A stretch of DNA of 21,998 bases, from NCBI GenBank assembly GCA_003445795.1, contig DMCN01000013.1:836-22833 (forward strand), read 5' to 3'. The notes below the pieces were generated by a model that worked only from the letters and a program-made list of their open reading frames with translations, was not told the DNA's origin and searched no databases. The translations under genes and the position numbers were made by a program. Of this stretch, positions 1 to 7,541 are shown in pieces. Every line of letters begins with the position of its first letter. Positions within the stretch are counted from its first letter, which is position 1. Source of the DNA: Gallionellaceae bacterium. GTDB taxonomy: Bacteria > Pseudomonadota > Gammaproteobacteria > Burkholderiales > Gallionellaceae.

Positions 1-180
1 CGCCAGCGACAGCATCGCCAGCGCCATCAGCGCACCGGCCAGATTGACGAACGATTCGAGCGCATCGGAGAGTAGGCCGACCGAGCCGGTGAGCCACCAG
101 GCGATGCCCTTGAGCAGGATGGTGGCAACAGCAGCGGCAATGGACAGCCAAGCGTAGCGTTTGAGGTCGGTGTGTTGCAT
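1..180 (-). CDS. Cation diffusion facilitator (CDF) family metal transporter, N-terminal part
   Basis: Only the first 60 codons are present; the gene runs out of the left edge. The ATG at 180 is preceded by GGAG six bases upstream. The translation has a short charged N-terminus, a first membrane helix (about residues 11-30), the turn TGSVGLLSDA, and the start of helix 2, which is the classic opening of CDF proteins that export divalent cations (Zn, Fe, Co, Mn) by proton antiport. At the place where YiiP-type proteins carry the DxxxD metal site in helix 2, this protein has E42 and N46 (SDALES...N), a variant that I recall from a subgroup of CDF proteins. It starts 3 bases after the ZIP gene stop, so it is almost certainly co-transcribed. 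The substrate cannot be told from this fragment. Confidence 0.85.
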   Translation of the reverse strand, partial: MQHTDLKRYAWLSIAAAVATILLKGIAWWLTGSVGLLSDALESFVNLAGALMALAMLSLA

Positions 181-183
181 GCC

Positions 184-957
184 CTACTCCGGCATCATCA
201 TGCCGAGCAGCGCCACGGTCAGCACGCCGGCCGAAATCAACAGGACCTGCTGCACGGTGTCGCGCATCTGCGTGCGTTTGTGCAGGCCGGGGATGAGATC
301 GGCCACAGCGACATAGATCATGCTGGAAGAGGCCAGTGCCAGCAGGTAAGGCACCAGATACTGCATATCGCGCAAGGCGACATAACCAAGCACGCCACCA
401 ACCAAGGTGGCAAAGCTGGAGATGAGATTCATCTGAAAGGCACGCAGTTTGGTGTAACCGGAATGCAGCAGGATGGCGAAGTCGCCGACTTCCTGCGGGA
501 TCTCGTGCGCGATGATGGCCAGCGAAGTGATGATGCCCAGATTCACATCCACGAGGAAAGCCGCAGCGATGATGATGCCGTCGACGAAGTTGTGGAAGGT
601 GTCGCCGACGATGACCATGGTGCCGCTGCGACCATGGTCGTGTTCGCTGATCTCATGGGGTTCGTGAACTTCGCAATGGTCGTGGTGGCAGTGGCGCCAG
701 ATCAGCACCTTCTCCAGCGTGAAGAACAGCAGGATGCCGACCAGCACGGTTCCGCTCACCGCGGCGACGCTGGGAGAGAGTTCGATGGCCTCGGGCAGGA
801 TATCGAGGAACACCGCGCCCAGCAGCGCGCCGATGGCATAACTCACCAGGCCGCCAAGATATTGCGCGCGGGCATTGAGCGCGAACAGCGCCGCCGCTGT
901 TACGCTCAGGATACCGCCGAGCAGGCTGGACAGGATGATCCAGGAGAAAGTCGTCAT
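184..957 (-). CDS. ZIP family metal transporter with histidine-rich loop
   Basis: A 257-residue integral membrane protein of the ZIP family, which moves zinc or other divalent cations into the cytoplasm. An in-frame start lies farther upstream at 1080, inside the MFS gene, but the ATG at 957 has AAGG seven bases upstream and gives a clean N-terminal helix (TFSWIILSSLLGGILSV), so I chose it. The metal-site motifs are present: HNFVDG at residues 122-127 (helix 4) and HEIPQE at 151-156 (helix 5). Between helices 3 and 4 there is a histidine-rich loop at residues 89-108 (HCHHDHCEVHEPHE...HDH), typical of ZIP metal-sensing loops. It lies 35 bases after the MFS gene and 3 bases before the CDF gene, so an importer-type and an exporter-type transporter share a transcript. 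Metal specificity is unknown. Confidence 0.93.
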   Translation of the reverse strand: MTTFSWIILSSLLGGILSVTAAALFALNARAQYLGGLVSYAIGALLGAVFLDILPEAIELSPSVAAVSGTVLVGILLFFTLEKVLIWRHCHHDHCEVHEPHEISEHDHGRSGTMVIVGDTFHNFVDGIIIAAAFLVDVNLGIITSLAIIAHEIPQEVGDFAILLHSGYTKLRAFQMNLISSFATLVGGVLGYVALRDMQYLVPYLLALASSSMIYVAVADLIPGLHKRTQMRDTVQQVLLISAGVLTVALLGMMMPE

Positions 958-992
958 AGTGAAACCTTGTAGATCAAGGCGCGCATTGTAAC

Positions 993-2564
993 TTATGCGT
1001 GCAGGTTCACATCCTTCGTCTCCGGCAGGAACAGCAGCCCGACGACGGAGGCAAAGATCAGCATGCCGACCGGGTACCACAATCCCGCCAATGCATCGCC
1101 CGCCTGCACCGAGATCAGCGTGACCATGAACGGCGACAGTCCGCCTATCCAGCCCGCGCTGAGGTTATGCGGCACGGCGGCGGCGCTGTATCGGGTGCGC
1201 GCGGTGAACAGCTCGGCCAGCACCGCGGTCTGCGGCCCGGTGATGAGCGCAACGGCGATGACAGGAACGATGAGCAGCAGGAACAGCATGAACTCGTTCA
1301 CCTGCGCGGGGTCAGCTTTCTCCAGCCATCCCTTGGCTTGCAGGGACGCTGTGATCTCGTCCGGCTGGAAGCCGGAGACTTCGATCTCGCCCGCAATGTT
1401 GAGCGCGACCTCCATGCGTTCGCCCGGCGGCATCAGTTCATACGACACACCGTTCTTGATGAGGAATTCCTGGTTGCGCTCGCAATCATTGGCCGCTTTG
1501 CGGAACGGACTGTAGTCGCATCCGTTGCCGTACAGGGTCACCGCGACCTCGCTGTTGAAGCGTTCCAGTTGCGGATTACCGTAGTGCTGCAGGCCCTTGA
1601 ACACAGGCAGGATGGTGAGTGCACCGAGGATCAAACCGGCCAGCAGGATGGGCCGCCGCCCTATCTTGTCCGACAGCCAGCCGCAGAAGATGGTAAGCGG
1701 GAACAGCAGCAGCGTGCTGCCTATCACCAGCGTACTCGCGGTCTGCGCGTCGAGTCGCACCACACTCTTGAGGAACACGTTGGTGTAAACCTGCGAGGAG
1801 AAGAACAGCAGCGAACCGCCCGCCGAGATGCAGAAGAACAGCAACGCCATGCCTTTCAGGGTGTGGCGGTCGCGCAGACATTCGCGCAGCGGCGCTTTGG
1901 ATACCGTGCCCTCGGCCTGCAACTGGCGGAACACCGGGGATTCTTCCAGACTCATGCGCGTCTTGATGGAGACGAACAGCAGCACCGCGGAGAACAGGAA
2001 GGGGATGCGCCAACCCCAGGCGTTGAAATCGGCAGGCTCCAGGAATGCCAGCAGCAGCACGATCTGCAGCGTGGAGACGAGTATGCCCAGCGGTCCCATC
2101 AGCTGCAGCACGCTGGTGTAGAAACCGCGCCTGCCCTGCGGCGCATGCTCGGTGAGATACACCGCCACGCCGCCGATCTCGCCGCCCACCGCGAAGCCCT
2201 GCAGCAGCCGCAATACCAACAACAGTACCGGCGCCATGATGCCGATCTGCGCATAGGTAGGCAGCAGACCGACCAGGAAAGTGGTGACGCCCATCAGCGC
2301 GATGGTGGTGATGAAGATGGGACGGCGCCCGAAGCGGTCGGCCAGATTGCCGAACAGCGCCGAGCCCAGCGGTCGCACCACCATGCCGACGCCGAAGGTG
2401 GCCAGACTCATCAGCAACGCGGCGGTCGGATTCTCCGGCGGGAAGAACAGCACGCTGAAGTAGGTCGCCAGCGAGGCAAAGGTGAGGAAGTCATACCATT
2501 CGAGGAAGGTGCCGAAGCAGGCGGCAAGCACGACTTTGCGTTGGGTGCGGGTGATATCGGACAT
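993..2564 (-). CDS. MFS transporter, metabolite:H+ symporter (MHS) family, with a large periplasmic insert
   Basis: A 523-residue, 12-helix major facilitator of the MHS group (ProP/KgtP/ShiA-like), expected to be a proton symporter for an organic acid or similar solute in the inner membrane. The start MSDITRTQRK at 2564 is chosen over the upstream in-frame start at 2645, which would overlap the aldehyde dehydrogenase gene; the ribosome site is weak. Visible family marks are FLEWYDF in helix 1, the loop 2-3 motif NLADRFGRRP, the helix 4 segment RLLQGFAVGGEIGG, and its repeat SDKIGRRP after helix 8. Helices 9 and 10 are separated by about 100 residues (325-424), a hydrophilic segment with C349 and C361. 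By topology this loop faces the periplasm. The gene follows the aldehyde dehydrogenase by 55 bases, which hints at a shared substrate pathway, but this is only inference. Confidence 0.88.
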   Translation of the reverse strand: MSDITRTQRKVVLAACFGTFLEWYDFLTFASLATYFSVLFFPPENPTAALLMSLATFGVGMVVRPLGSALFGNLADRFGRRPIFITTIALMGVTTFLVGLLPTYAQIGIMAPVLLLVLRLLQGFAVGGEIGGVAVYLTEHAPQGRRGFYTSVLQLMGPLGILVSTLQIVLLLAFLEPADFNAWGWRIPFLFSAVLLFVSIKTRMSLEESPVFRQLQAEGTVSKAPLRECLRDRHTLKGMALLFFCISAGGSLLFFSSQVYTNVFLKSVVRLDAQTASTLVIGSTLLLFPLTIFCGWLSDKIGRRPILLAGLILGALTILPVFKGLQHYGNPQLERFNSEVAVTLYGNGCDYSPFRKAANDCERNQEFLIKNGVSYELMPPGERMEVALNIAGEIEVSGFQPDEITASLQAKGWLEKADPAQVNEFMLFLLLIVPVIAVALITGPQTAVLAELFTARTRYSAAAVPHNLSAGWIGGLSPFMVTLISVQAGDALAGLWYPVGMLIFASVVGLLFLPETKDVNLHA

Positions 2565-2596
2565 GGGGCGTATTTGAAAGTGATGGAGCGGGTCGG

Positions 2597-2602
2597 ATTC
2601 TA
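2597..2602 (-). promoter_or_regulatory. Possible -10 element (TAGAAT) for the MFS-ZIP-CDF genes
   Basis: In the 55-base gap after the aldehyde dehydrogenase gene, the minus strand reads TAGAAT, matching five of six bases of the sigma-70 -10 box, placed so that transcription would start about 26 bases before the MFS ATG. No good -35 box is visible, so this is a candidate only; the genes could equally be read through from rluD. Confidence 0.3.
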
Positions 2603-2619
2603 CCCGATGCGGCAAGCGG

Positions 2620-3984
2620 CTAGCGTATCCACACTGTCTTCGCATTCACGAACTCCAGCATGCCCTGTCGCGACAACTCACGGCCGTAGCCCGAGGCCTT
2701 TATGCCGCCGAAAGGCAGGCGCGGATCGGATTTGACCATGCCGTTGATGAATGTGCATCCAGCTTGCAAGTGCTGCCCCAGGCGTTCGGCGCGCGCTGTG
2801 TCGCGGCTCCAGATCGAAGAGCCCAGCCCGAAGCGGGTGTCGTTGGCGATGCGCAGCGCGTCCTGTTCGTCGGCGGCGCGAATGATGATCGCCACCGGGC
2901 CGAACAGTTCTTCATGGTAGGCGCAGGCTTTCGGGGTGACACGATCCAGGATGGACGGACGGTAGAAGAATCCTGCCCGCACATCCGGCTCGCAACCGGT
3001 CAGCGCGACTGCGCCCTGCGCGATGGACTCGGTGACTTGCCGGTGCAATGAATCGCGCAAGTCTAGCCGCGCCATGGGACCGATCTGCGTGGCGTCGTCC
3101 ATCGGGTCGCCGAGTTTGAGCGCTTCGACTCCGGCCTTGAAGCGTTGCGTGAATTCGTCCGCGATCTGCGGCACGAGGATGAAACGTTTGGCGGCGATGC
3201 AGGATTGGCCGCTGTTCAAAAAGCGCGAAGCCAGCGCCGTCGCGACTGCCGATTCCATGTCCGCATCGTGCAGCACGATGAACGGATCGGAACCGCCCAG
3301 TTCCAGTACGCATTTCTTCAGGTGCTGTCCGGCGAGCGCCGCCACCTTGCGTCCGGTCGCTTCCGATCCGGTAAGCGTGACAGCATGCACATGCGGGCTG
3401 GCGATGGCGTCGGCCACCTGCCCGCTTTCGATCATCAGCGTGGTGAACACGCCGGGCGGCAGGCCGCAGTCGCGGAAGATCGCTTCCAGCGCGAGCGCGC
3501 ACTGCGGCATGCAGGAAGCATGTTTGAGCAGCAGCGCGTTGCCCGCCATCAGGGCCGGAACGGCGGCGCGGAACACCTGCCAGAACGGGAAGTTCCACGG
3601 CATGATGGCGAGTACCGTACCCAGCGGGTGATACGCTACATAGCTTTTCCCGGCATCCGACTCCACCGGTTCGGCGCGCAAAAAATCCGCGCCATGTTGC
3701 GCGTAGTAGTCACAGGTGCCCGCGCATTTCTCGACTTCGGCACGCGCTTCGCGCAATGGCTTTCCCATCTCCAGCGTGATGAGGGTGGCATAGCGGTCGC
3801 GCTGCGCATGCAGCAGCTTCGCCACTTCGCGCAGCACTCCGGCGCGCACAGCAATATCCGTTTGTGCCCAGGCTTGTTGCGCGGCTTGAGTTTGTTGCAG
3901 GGCGAGTTGCAGGCGGGCCGTATCCCAACTGGTGTAGGTCTGGAGAACCTGATTGGTGGCCGGGTTAAGACTCAGGTAAGGCAC
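2620..3984 (-). CDS. NAD(P)-dependent aldehyde dehydrogenase, succinate-semialdehyde dehydrogenase type (Sad/GabD-like)
   Basis: A 454-residue member of the aldehyde dehydrogenase superfamily, close in length and motifs to the E. coli Sad (YneI) group that oxidises succinate semialdehyde to succinate. The start is a GTG at 3984 with a near-perfect AGGAGG six bases upstream, which settles the start. Catalytic parts are intact: the Asn of PWNFP (N131), the cofactor-binding K154, the general base in LELGG (E228) and the nucleophilic cysteine in NSGQSC (C262). Late motifs EELFGPV and LPFGGIKASGYGRE are also present. It begins 15 bases after the pgeF stop and precedes the MHS transporter by 55 bases, so it sits in the rluD-led run. 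The exact substrate is inferred from family resemblance; another short-chain semialdehyde or aldehyde is possible. Confidence 0.9.
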   Translation of the reverse strand: MPYLSLNPATNQVLQTYTSWDTARLQLALQQTQAAQQAWAQTDIAVRAGVLREVAKLLHAQRDRYATLITLEMGKPLREARAEVEKCAGTCDYYAQHGADFLRAEPVESDAGKSYVAYHPLGTVLAIMPWNFPFWQVFRAAVPALMAGNALLLKHASCMPQCALALEAIFRDCGLPPGVFTTLMIESGQVADAIASPHVHAVTLTGSEATGRKVAALAGQHLKKCVLELGGSDPFIVLHDADMESAVATALASRFLNSGQSCIAAKRFILVPQIADEFTQRFKAGVEALKLGDPMDDATQIGPMARLDLRDSLHRQVTESIAQGAVALTGCEPDVRAGFFYRPSILDRVTPKACAYHEELFGPVAIIIRAADEQDALRIANDTRFGLGSSIWSRDTARAERLGQHLQAGCTFINGMVKSDPRLPFGGIKASGYGRELSRQGMLEFVNAKTVWIR

Positions 3985-3999
3985 GTTGATCCTCCTGAA

Positions 4000-4749
4000 C
4001 TATCGGACGACATCGGCCAGCCAGATGAACGTGCCCATGCGGCCGGTCACGCCATCGCGGCGGTAGGAGAAGAATTTGTCTTTCTGGTGATAGGTGCAGA
4101 AGGTGCCGCCGTAGATGCGGCTGATGCCGAGCGCATTCAGGCGCTGGCGTGCCAGCCGCACGATGTCGGCGCGGTACTTGCCCTCGGCCGCAAGCGGGAT
4201 GAAGGCGGCAGCCGCATCGGCATGGTGAGCCATGAACGCCGCGCGCACGTCCTCGCCGACTTCGAAGGCATGCGAACCGATGGTCGGCCCCAGCCAGGCC
4301 ATGAGCTTCTGCGGAGCGACGCCCATCTCCTGCACGGTCGCCTCGATCACGCCGTCGCACAGTCCGCGCCAACCCGCGTGCGCCGCGCCGACCACGCTAC
4401 CGTCCTCGTCGCACAGCAACACCGGCAGGCAATCCGCTGTCATCACCACACATACCGAGCCGCGCTTGCGCGCGATGCAGGCATCGGCCACGACACGGCA
4501 GGCCGCCTCATCTGCGTTTGCAACGACAGTGCCGTGCACCTGCTCCAGCCACACCGGCTCGCTCGGCATGAGCGGCGCCAGCGACTGGCGGTTGCGGTTG
4601 ACGCGCACCGGGTCGTCGCCGACATGCAGGCCGAGGTTGAGTGTGTCGTAGGGTGCCGTGCTGATACCGCCGTTGCGAGTGGTCTGCAGCGCCTTGACGC
4701 CGGCGGGTGCCGGCCAGTCAGGGACAATGCAGTGCTCAGGCAATGCCAT
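4000..4749 (-). CDS. pgeF: Peptidoglycan editing factor PgeF (YfiH/DUF152, formerly 'polyphenol oxidase/laccase')
   Basis: A 249-residue protein of the YfiH family. E. coli PgeF removes wrongly incorporated L-serine from peptidoglycan precursors; older annotations call the family a multicopper polyphenol oxidase. The three metal ligands are visible: H72 in LEQVHG, C107 in TADCLP and H124 in AAHAGWRG. The ATG at 4749 has GAGG six bases upstream and lies inside the end of rluD, overlapping it by 14 bases, so translation is probably coupled. An upstream in-frame start at 4860 would add 37 residues of shadow sequence from rluD and is rejected. rluD next to pgeF is a widespread proteobacterial arrangement. 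Confidence 0.93.
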   Translation of the reverse strand: MALPEHCIVPDWPAPAGVKALQTTRNGGISTAPYDTLNLGLHVGDDPVRVNRNRQSLAPLMPSEPVWLEQVHGTVVANADEAACRVVADACIARKRGSVCVVMTADCLPVLLCDEDGSVVGAAHAGWRGLCDGVIEATVQEMGVAPQKLMAWLGPTIGSHAFEVGEDVRAAFMAHHADAAAAFIPLAAEGKYRADIVRLARQRLNALGISRIYGGTFCTYHQKDKFFSYRRDGVTGRMGTFIWLADVVR

Positions 4750-5746
4750 CGCTCGCCTCGTCGATGCTGTCCAGCAACTCTTCCATGTCTTCCGGCAGCG
4801 GCACTTCCCATTCCATCCATTCGCCGGTGTCGGGATGCTCCAACGCCAGTTTCGTGGCATGCAGCGCCTGGCGCGGGAAGCCGTTCAACAGTTCGCGCAG
4901 GGGCAGCACGCACTTTTGCCCCCCCTTCTGATACACACTGTCACCGATCAGGGGGTGGCCGACATACGTCAGGTGAACGCGGATCTGGTGCGTGCGCCCG
5001 GTCTCCAGCCGGCAGCGCAGCAGAGTGCAGCTGGGAAAATTGGCCTCCACGGTGTAATGGGTGACCGCGTCCTTGCCGCCCTCCACCACCGCCATCTTCA
5101 CGCGCTGCGAGGGATGGCGACCGATGGGGAAGTCGATGGTGTCGCCGTAGTCCACCTCGCCCCACACCAGCGCGAGGTATTCGCGTTTCACGCTGCGCTT
5201 CTGCATCTGGCGCACCAGCGCGGTCTGCGCGACCAGCGTCTTGGCCACCACCATCAGTCCGCTGGTGTCCTTGTCGAGGCGGTGCACGATGCCCGCGCGC
5301 GGCACGTCCTTCAGTTGCGGGGCATGATGCAGCAAGGCATTGAGCAGGGTACCTTCCCAGTTGCCGCTGCCCGGATGCACCACCAGCCCGACCGGCTTGT
5401 TGATGACCAGGATGGCGTCGTCCTCGTACACGATGTCGAGCGGGATGTCCTCGGCCAGGTAAGGTTGTTCGGAAGGATGCGTCTGCGGCACGACGCGTAT
5501 GTTCTCGCCGCCCCACACTTTCTGTTTGACGGTGGCAGACTGGCCGTTGACCGTGACCAAGCCCTGCTCCACCCAGTCCTGCAGGCGGCTGCGCGAGTAT
5601 TCGGGGAACAGTTTAACGAGCGCTTGATCCAGCCGCAGCCCGCCGTGTTCGTTCGGCACCCGCAACTCAAGCGGGTCGGCAGACTCGTCGTCTTTGCTAT
5701 AATCGGACAAGTCCTCTTCAGGTTCCATCATTTCGGGTTCTATCAT
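4736..5746 (-). CDS. rluD: 23S rRNA pseudouridine synthase RluD
   Basis: A 336-residue RluA/RluD-family pseudouridine synthase. RluD makes pseudouridines at 1911, 1915 and 1917 in helix 69 of 23S rRNA. An N-terminal S4 RNA-binding domain (about residues 37-85, starting LRLDQALVKLF) is followed by the catalytic domain, with the nucleophilic aspartate in GIVHRLDKDTSG (D158) and the motif RTHQIRVH farther on. The start is uncertain. ATG 5746 is used here; ATGs at 5731 and 5728 would shorten the acidic N-terminal tail by 5 or 6 residues, and none has a strong ribosome site. The 5746 start shares bases with the divergent bamD ATG. The 3' end overlaps pgeF by 14 bases. Confidence 0.93.
   Translation of the reverse strand: MIEPEMMEPEEDLSDYSKDDESADPLELRVPNEHGGLRLDQALVKLFPEYSRSRLQDWVEQGLVTVNGQSATVKQKVWGGENIRVVPQTHPSEQPYLAEDIPLDIVYEDDAILVINKPVGLVVHPGSGNWEGTLLNALLHHAPQLKDVPRAGIVHRLDKDTSGLMVVAKTLVAQTALVRQMQKRSVKREYLALVWGEVDYGDTIDFPIGRHPSQRVKMAVVEGGKDAVTHYTVEANFPSCTLLRCRLETGRTHQIRVHLTYVGHPLIGDSVYQKGGQKCVLPLRELLNGFPRQALHATKLALEHPDTGEWMEWEVPLPEDMEELLDSIDEASDGIA
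5695..5703 (+). promoter_or_regulatory. Extended -10 promoter (TGCTATAAT) for bamD
   Basis: A perfect TATAAT at 5698-5703 preceded by TG one base upstream forms an extended -10 element. Transcription would start near 5710, about 35 bases before the bamD ATG. There is no recognisable -35 hexamer at the right distance, which is normal for extended -10 promoters. The element lies inside the first codons of the divergent rluD gene. Confidence 0.6.
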
Positions 5747-6536
5747 GCGCCATAGTTTAGCTGTTTTCCTGCTGCTCTCGTTAGTTGCTTGCAGTTCCGA
5801 CCCCGCCAAGGACGACAATCTCACCGCCGACCAGCTCTACGCTCAGGCCAAAGAGTCGATGGCAGACGACAATTACGAAAAAGCCGTCAAGCAGTTCGAG
5901 AAGCTGCAATCACGCTTCCCCTACGGTCGTTATGCGCAGCAGGCCCAGATGGAGATCGCCTATGCCTACTACAAGCACAGCGAACCAGCTCCGGCGCTGG
6001 TGGCGCTGGACAATTTCGTGAAAATGTACCCCAACAGCGCGCATCTGGATTATGTGTACTACCTCAAGGGCTTGATCAACTTCAACGAGAACATCAACAG
6101 TCTGTTCGGCACGCTGTTCAAGCAGGACCCGTCCGAGCGCGACCCGGCCGCACTGCGCGACTCCTTCGCCGCCTTCAAGGAACTGGTCACCCGCTTCCCC
6201 GATAGCAAATACACGCCGGATGCCAGGCTGCGCATGCAATACCTGCTCACCACTTTGGCCAACGGCGAGGTGCATGTCGCCAGTTACTATCTGCGCCGCG
6301 GCGCCTACATCGCTGCCGCGAACCGTGCCAAAGGCGTGCTGATCGATTATCCGCAGACTCCGCAGACGCTCGAAGCCCTGCAGATCATGGTGCAGGCTTA
6401 TGACGCGATGGGGATGAACGACCTGCGCGACGATGCCAAGCGTGTGCTGGCGCTCAATGTCGGCAAGAACGGTGCCCTTCCGGAAGCCAAGGAATCGCCG
6501 AAGAACCCGTCGCCCTGGTGGCAGTTCTGGAACTAG
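5745..6536 (+). CDS. bamD: Outer membrane protein assembly lipoprotein BamD (ComL family)
   Basis: A 263-residue lipoprotein of the BamD/ComL family, an essential component of the Bam complex that inserts beta-barrel proteins into the outer membrane. A short signal peptide (MRHSLAVFLLLSLVAC) ends in the lipobox with lipidated Cys16, so it should be anchored in the periplasmic face of the outer membrane. The rest is alpha-helical TPR-like sequence (for example LYAQAKESMADDNYEKAV, FPYGRYAQQAQMEIAYA, and the family motif ASYYLRRGAYIAA). The length fits the family. No in-frame start exists upstream, so the ATG at 5745 is used although its ribosome site is weak. An extended -10 promoter lies about 40 bases upstream. 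The Nudix gene follows after 7 bases. Confidence 0.95.
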   Translation: MRHSLAVFLLLSLVACSSDPAKDDNLTADQLYAQAKESMADDNYEKAVKQFEKLQSRFPYGRYAQQAQMEIAYAYYKHSEPAPALVALDNFVKMYPNSAHLDYVYYLKGLINFNENINSLFGTLFKQDPSERDPAALRDSFAAFKELVTRFPDSKYTPDARLRMQYLLTTLANGEVHVASYYLRRGAYIAAANRAKGVLIDYPQTPQTLEALQIMVQAYDAMGMNDLRDDAKRVLALNVGKNGALPEAKESPKNPSPWWQFWN

Positions 6537-6543
6537 GGACAAG

Positions 6544-7089
6544 GTGAACTTCTGCCCGACATGCGGCGCCCCCGTCGAACTGCGCACCCCGCAGGACGAT
6601 CACCGCGAGCGCCACGTCTGCACTGTCTGCAGCACCATCCACTACCAGAACCCGAAGATCATCGCCGGCGCCATACCGGAATGGACTGACGGTCGCATCC
6701 TGCTCTGCCGCCGCGCCATCGAACCGCGCCACGGCCTGTGGACGCTGCCGGCCGGATTCATGGAGAACGGCGAGACCACCACCGAGGCAGCCGCGCGCGA
6801 GACGCTGGAAGAGGCCAACGCGCGCATCGATGTGCTGGAACTCTATGCGATGTACAACCTGCCCTATATCAACCAGGTACAGCTGCTGTTCCGCGCCAAG
6901 TTGCTGGATCTGGATTTCTCGCCGGGCGTGGAGAGTCTGGAAGTGGAACTCTTCGCCGAACACGAGATACCCTGGGACACGCTGGCATTCCGGCCGGTGA
7001 AATATACCCTGGAACACTTCTTCGCCGACCGCAGGCGCGGCGAGTACACCTTCCGTAACGCCGACATCGCTCCCCCGACCCCGCGCTGA
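6544..7089 (+). CDS. Nudix hydrolase with N-terminal zinc ribbon
   Basis: A 181-residue protein with a zinc ribbon formed by C4/C7 and C26/C29, followed by a Nudix domain. Nudix enzymes hydrolyse nucleoside diphosphates linked to another group X; proteins of this layout are usually called ADP-ribose pyrophosphatase-like, but the substrate cannot be deduced here. The Nudix box runs from G71 to A93 (G-x5-E-x7-RETLEEANA): the metal-binding RExxEE core is intact, but the usual glycine near the end is asparagine (N92). The start is GTG at 6544 with AGGG five bases upstream, 7 bases after bamD. A farther upstream in-frame ATG at 6433 would overlap bamD by about 100 bases and is rejected. It probably forms a two-gene transcript with bamD. 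Confidence 0.88.
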   Translation: MNFCPTCGAPVELRTPQDDHRERHVCTVCSTIHYQNPKIIAGAIPEWTDGRILLCRRAIEPRHGLWTLPAGFMENGETTTEAAARETLEEANARIDVLELYAMYNLPYINQVQLLFRAKLLDLDFSPGVESLEVELFAEHEIPWDTLAFRPVKYTLEHFFADRRRGEYTFRNADIAPPTPR

Positions 7090-7129
7090 ATCCCCCCTCT
7101 TCCGGGAAACGCAGCGATCGCTTGCAGCT

Positions 7130-7528
7130 TTACTGCGCCTGCTTCTTCAACAGATCGCGGATCTCGGTCAGCAGGAGTTCCTGATTGGAGGGGGCAGCCG
7201 GGGTTTCCTCGGCCTTCTTCTTCAGCGAGTTGATCAGTCGCACCACCATGAAGATGGCGAAAGCGATGATGGTGAAATCGATGATGGTCTGGATGAATTT
7301 GCCGTAGGCGATCACCACTGCCGGTGCACCAACTGCCGCTTCCTTGATGGTGAAAGCAAGATCGGTGAAATTCACCCCGCCCAGCAGCACGCCTATCGGC
7401 GGCATGATCACATCGGCGACGATGGATGAAACGATCTTGCCGAATGCCGCGCCGACTACCACGCCGACGGCCATATCGATGACGTTACCCCGGACTGCGA
7501 ATGCCTTGAACTCCTGAACGATGCTCAT
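7130..7528 (-). CDS. mscL: Large-conductance mechanosensitive channel MscL
   Basis: A 132-residue MscL, close to the 136 residues of the E. coli channel. It opens under membrane tension to release solutes during osmotic downshock. Visible parts are the amphipathic N-terminal helix (MSIVQEFKAFAVRGN), pore helix TM1 (VIDMAVGVVVGAAFGKIV), the periplasmic loop, TM2 (IIDFTIIAFAIFMVVRLI) and the charged C-terminal helix ending in RDLLKKQAQ. The ATG at 7528 has AAGGAAGG a few bases upstream; an upstream extension to 7585 lies within the sensor gene and is rejected. The gene starts only 13 bases after the stop of the GGDEF-EAL sensor, so it is likely the last gene of that operon, although mscL is often monocistronic elsewhere. 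It converges on the Nudix gene with 40 bases between. Confidence 0.96.
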   Translation of the reverse strand: MSIVQEFKAFAVRGNVIDMAVGVVVGAAFGKIVSSIVADVIMPPIGVLLGGVNFTDLAFTIKEAAVGAPAVVIAYGKFIQTIIDFTIIAFAIFMVVRLINSLKKKAEETPAAPSNQELLLTEIRDLLKKQAQ

Positions 7529-7541
7529 GTTTTCCTTCCTT

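Noticed and set aside
2590..2606. Small hairpin CGGGT/ACCCG after the aldehyde dehydrogenase as a terminator
   Set aside because: Only five pairs and no T-run on the minus strand; the TAGAAT inside it is better read as a possible -10 element.
999..2735. 578-codon plus-strand open frame
   Set aside because: Antisense to the MFS transporter; the product is rich in Gln, Arg and His with no recognisable motif.
3145..5064. 639-codon plus-strand open frame
   Set aside because: It lies antisense to the aldehyde dehydrogenase, pgeF and rluD, all with intact motifs, and its translation is low-complexity His/Arg/Ala-rich with no domain. This is a GC-rich shadow frame.
7090..7129. Palindrome AGCGATCGCT between the Nudix gene and mscL as a terminator
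   Set aside because: The stem is too short to fold with a normal loop and no T-run follows on either strand. No terminator can be supported in this 40-base gap.
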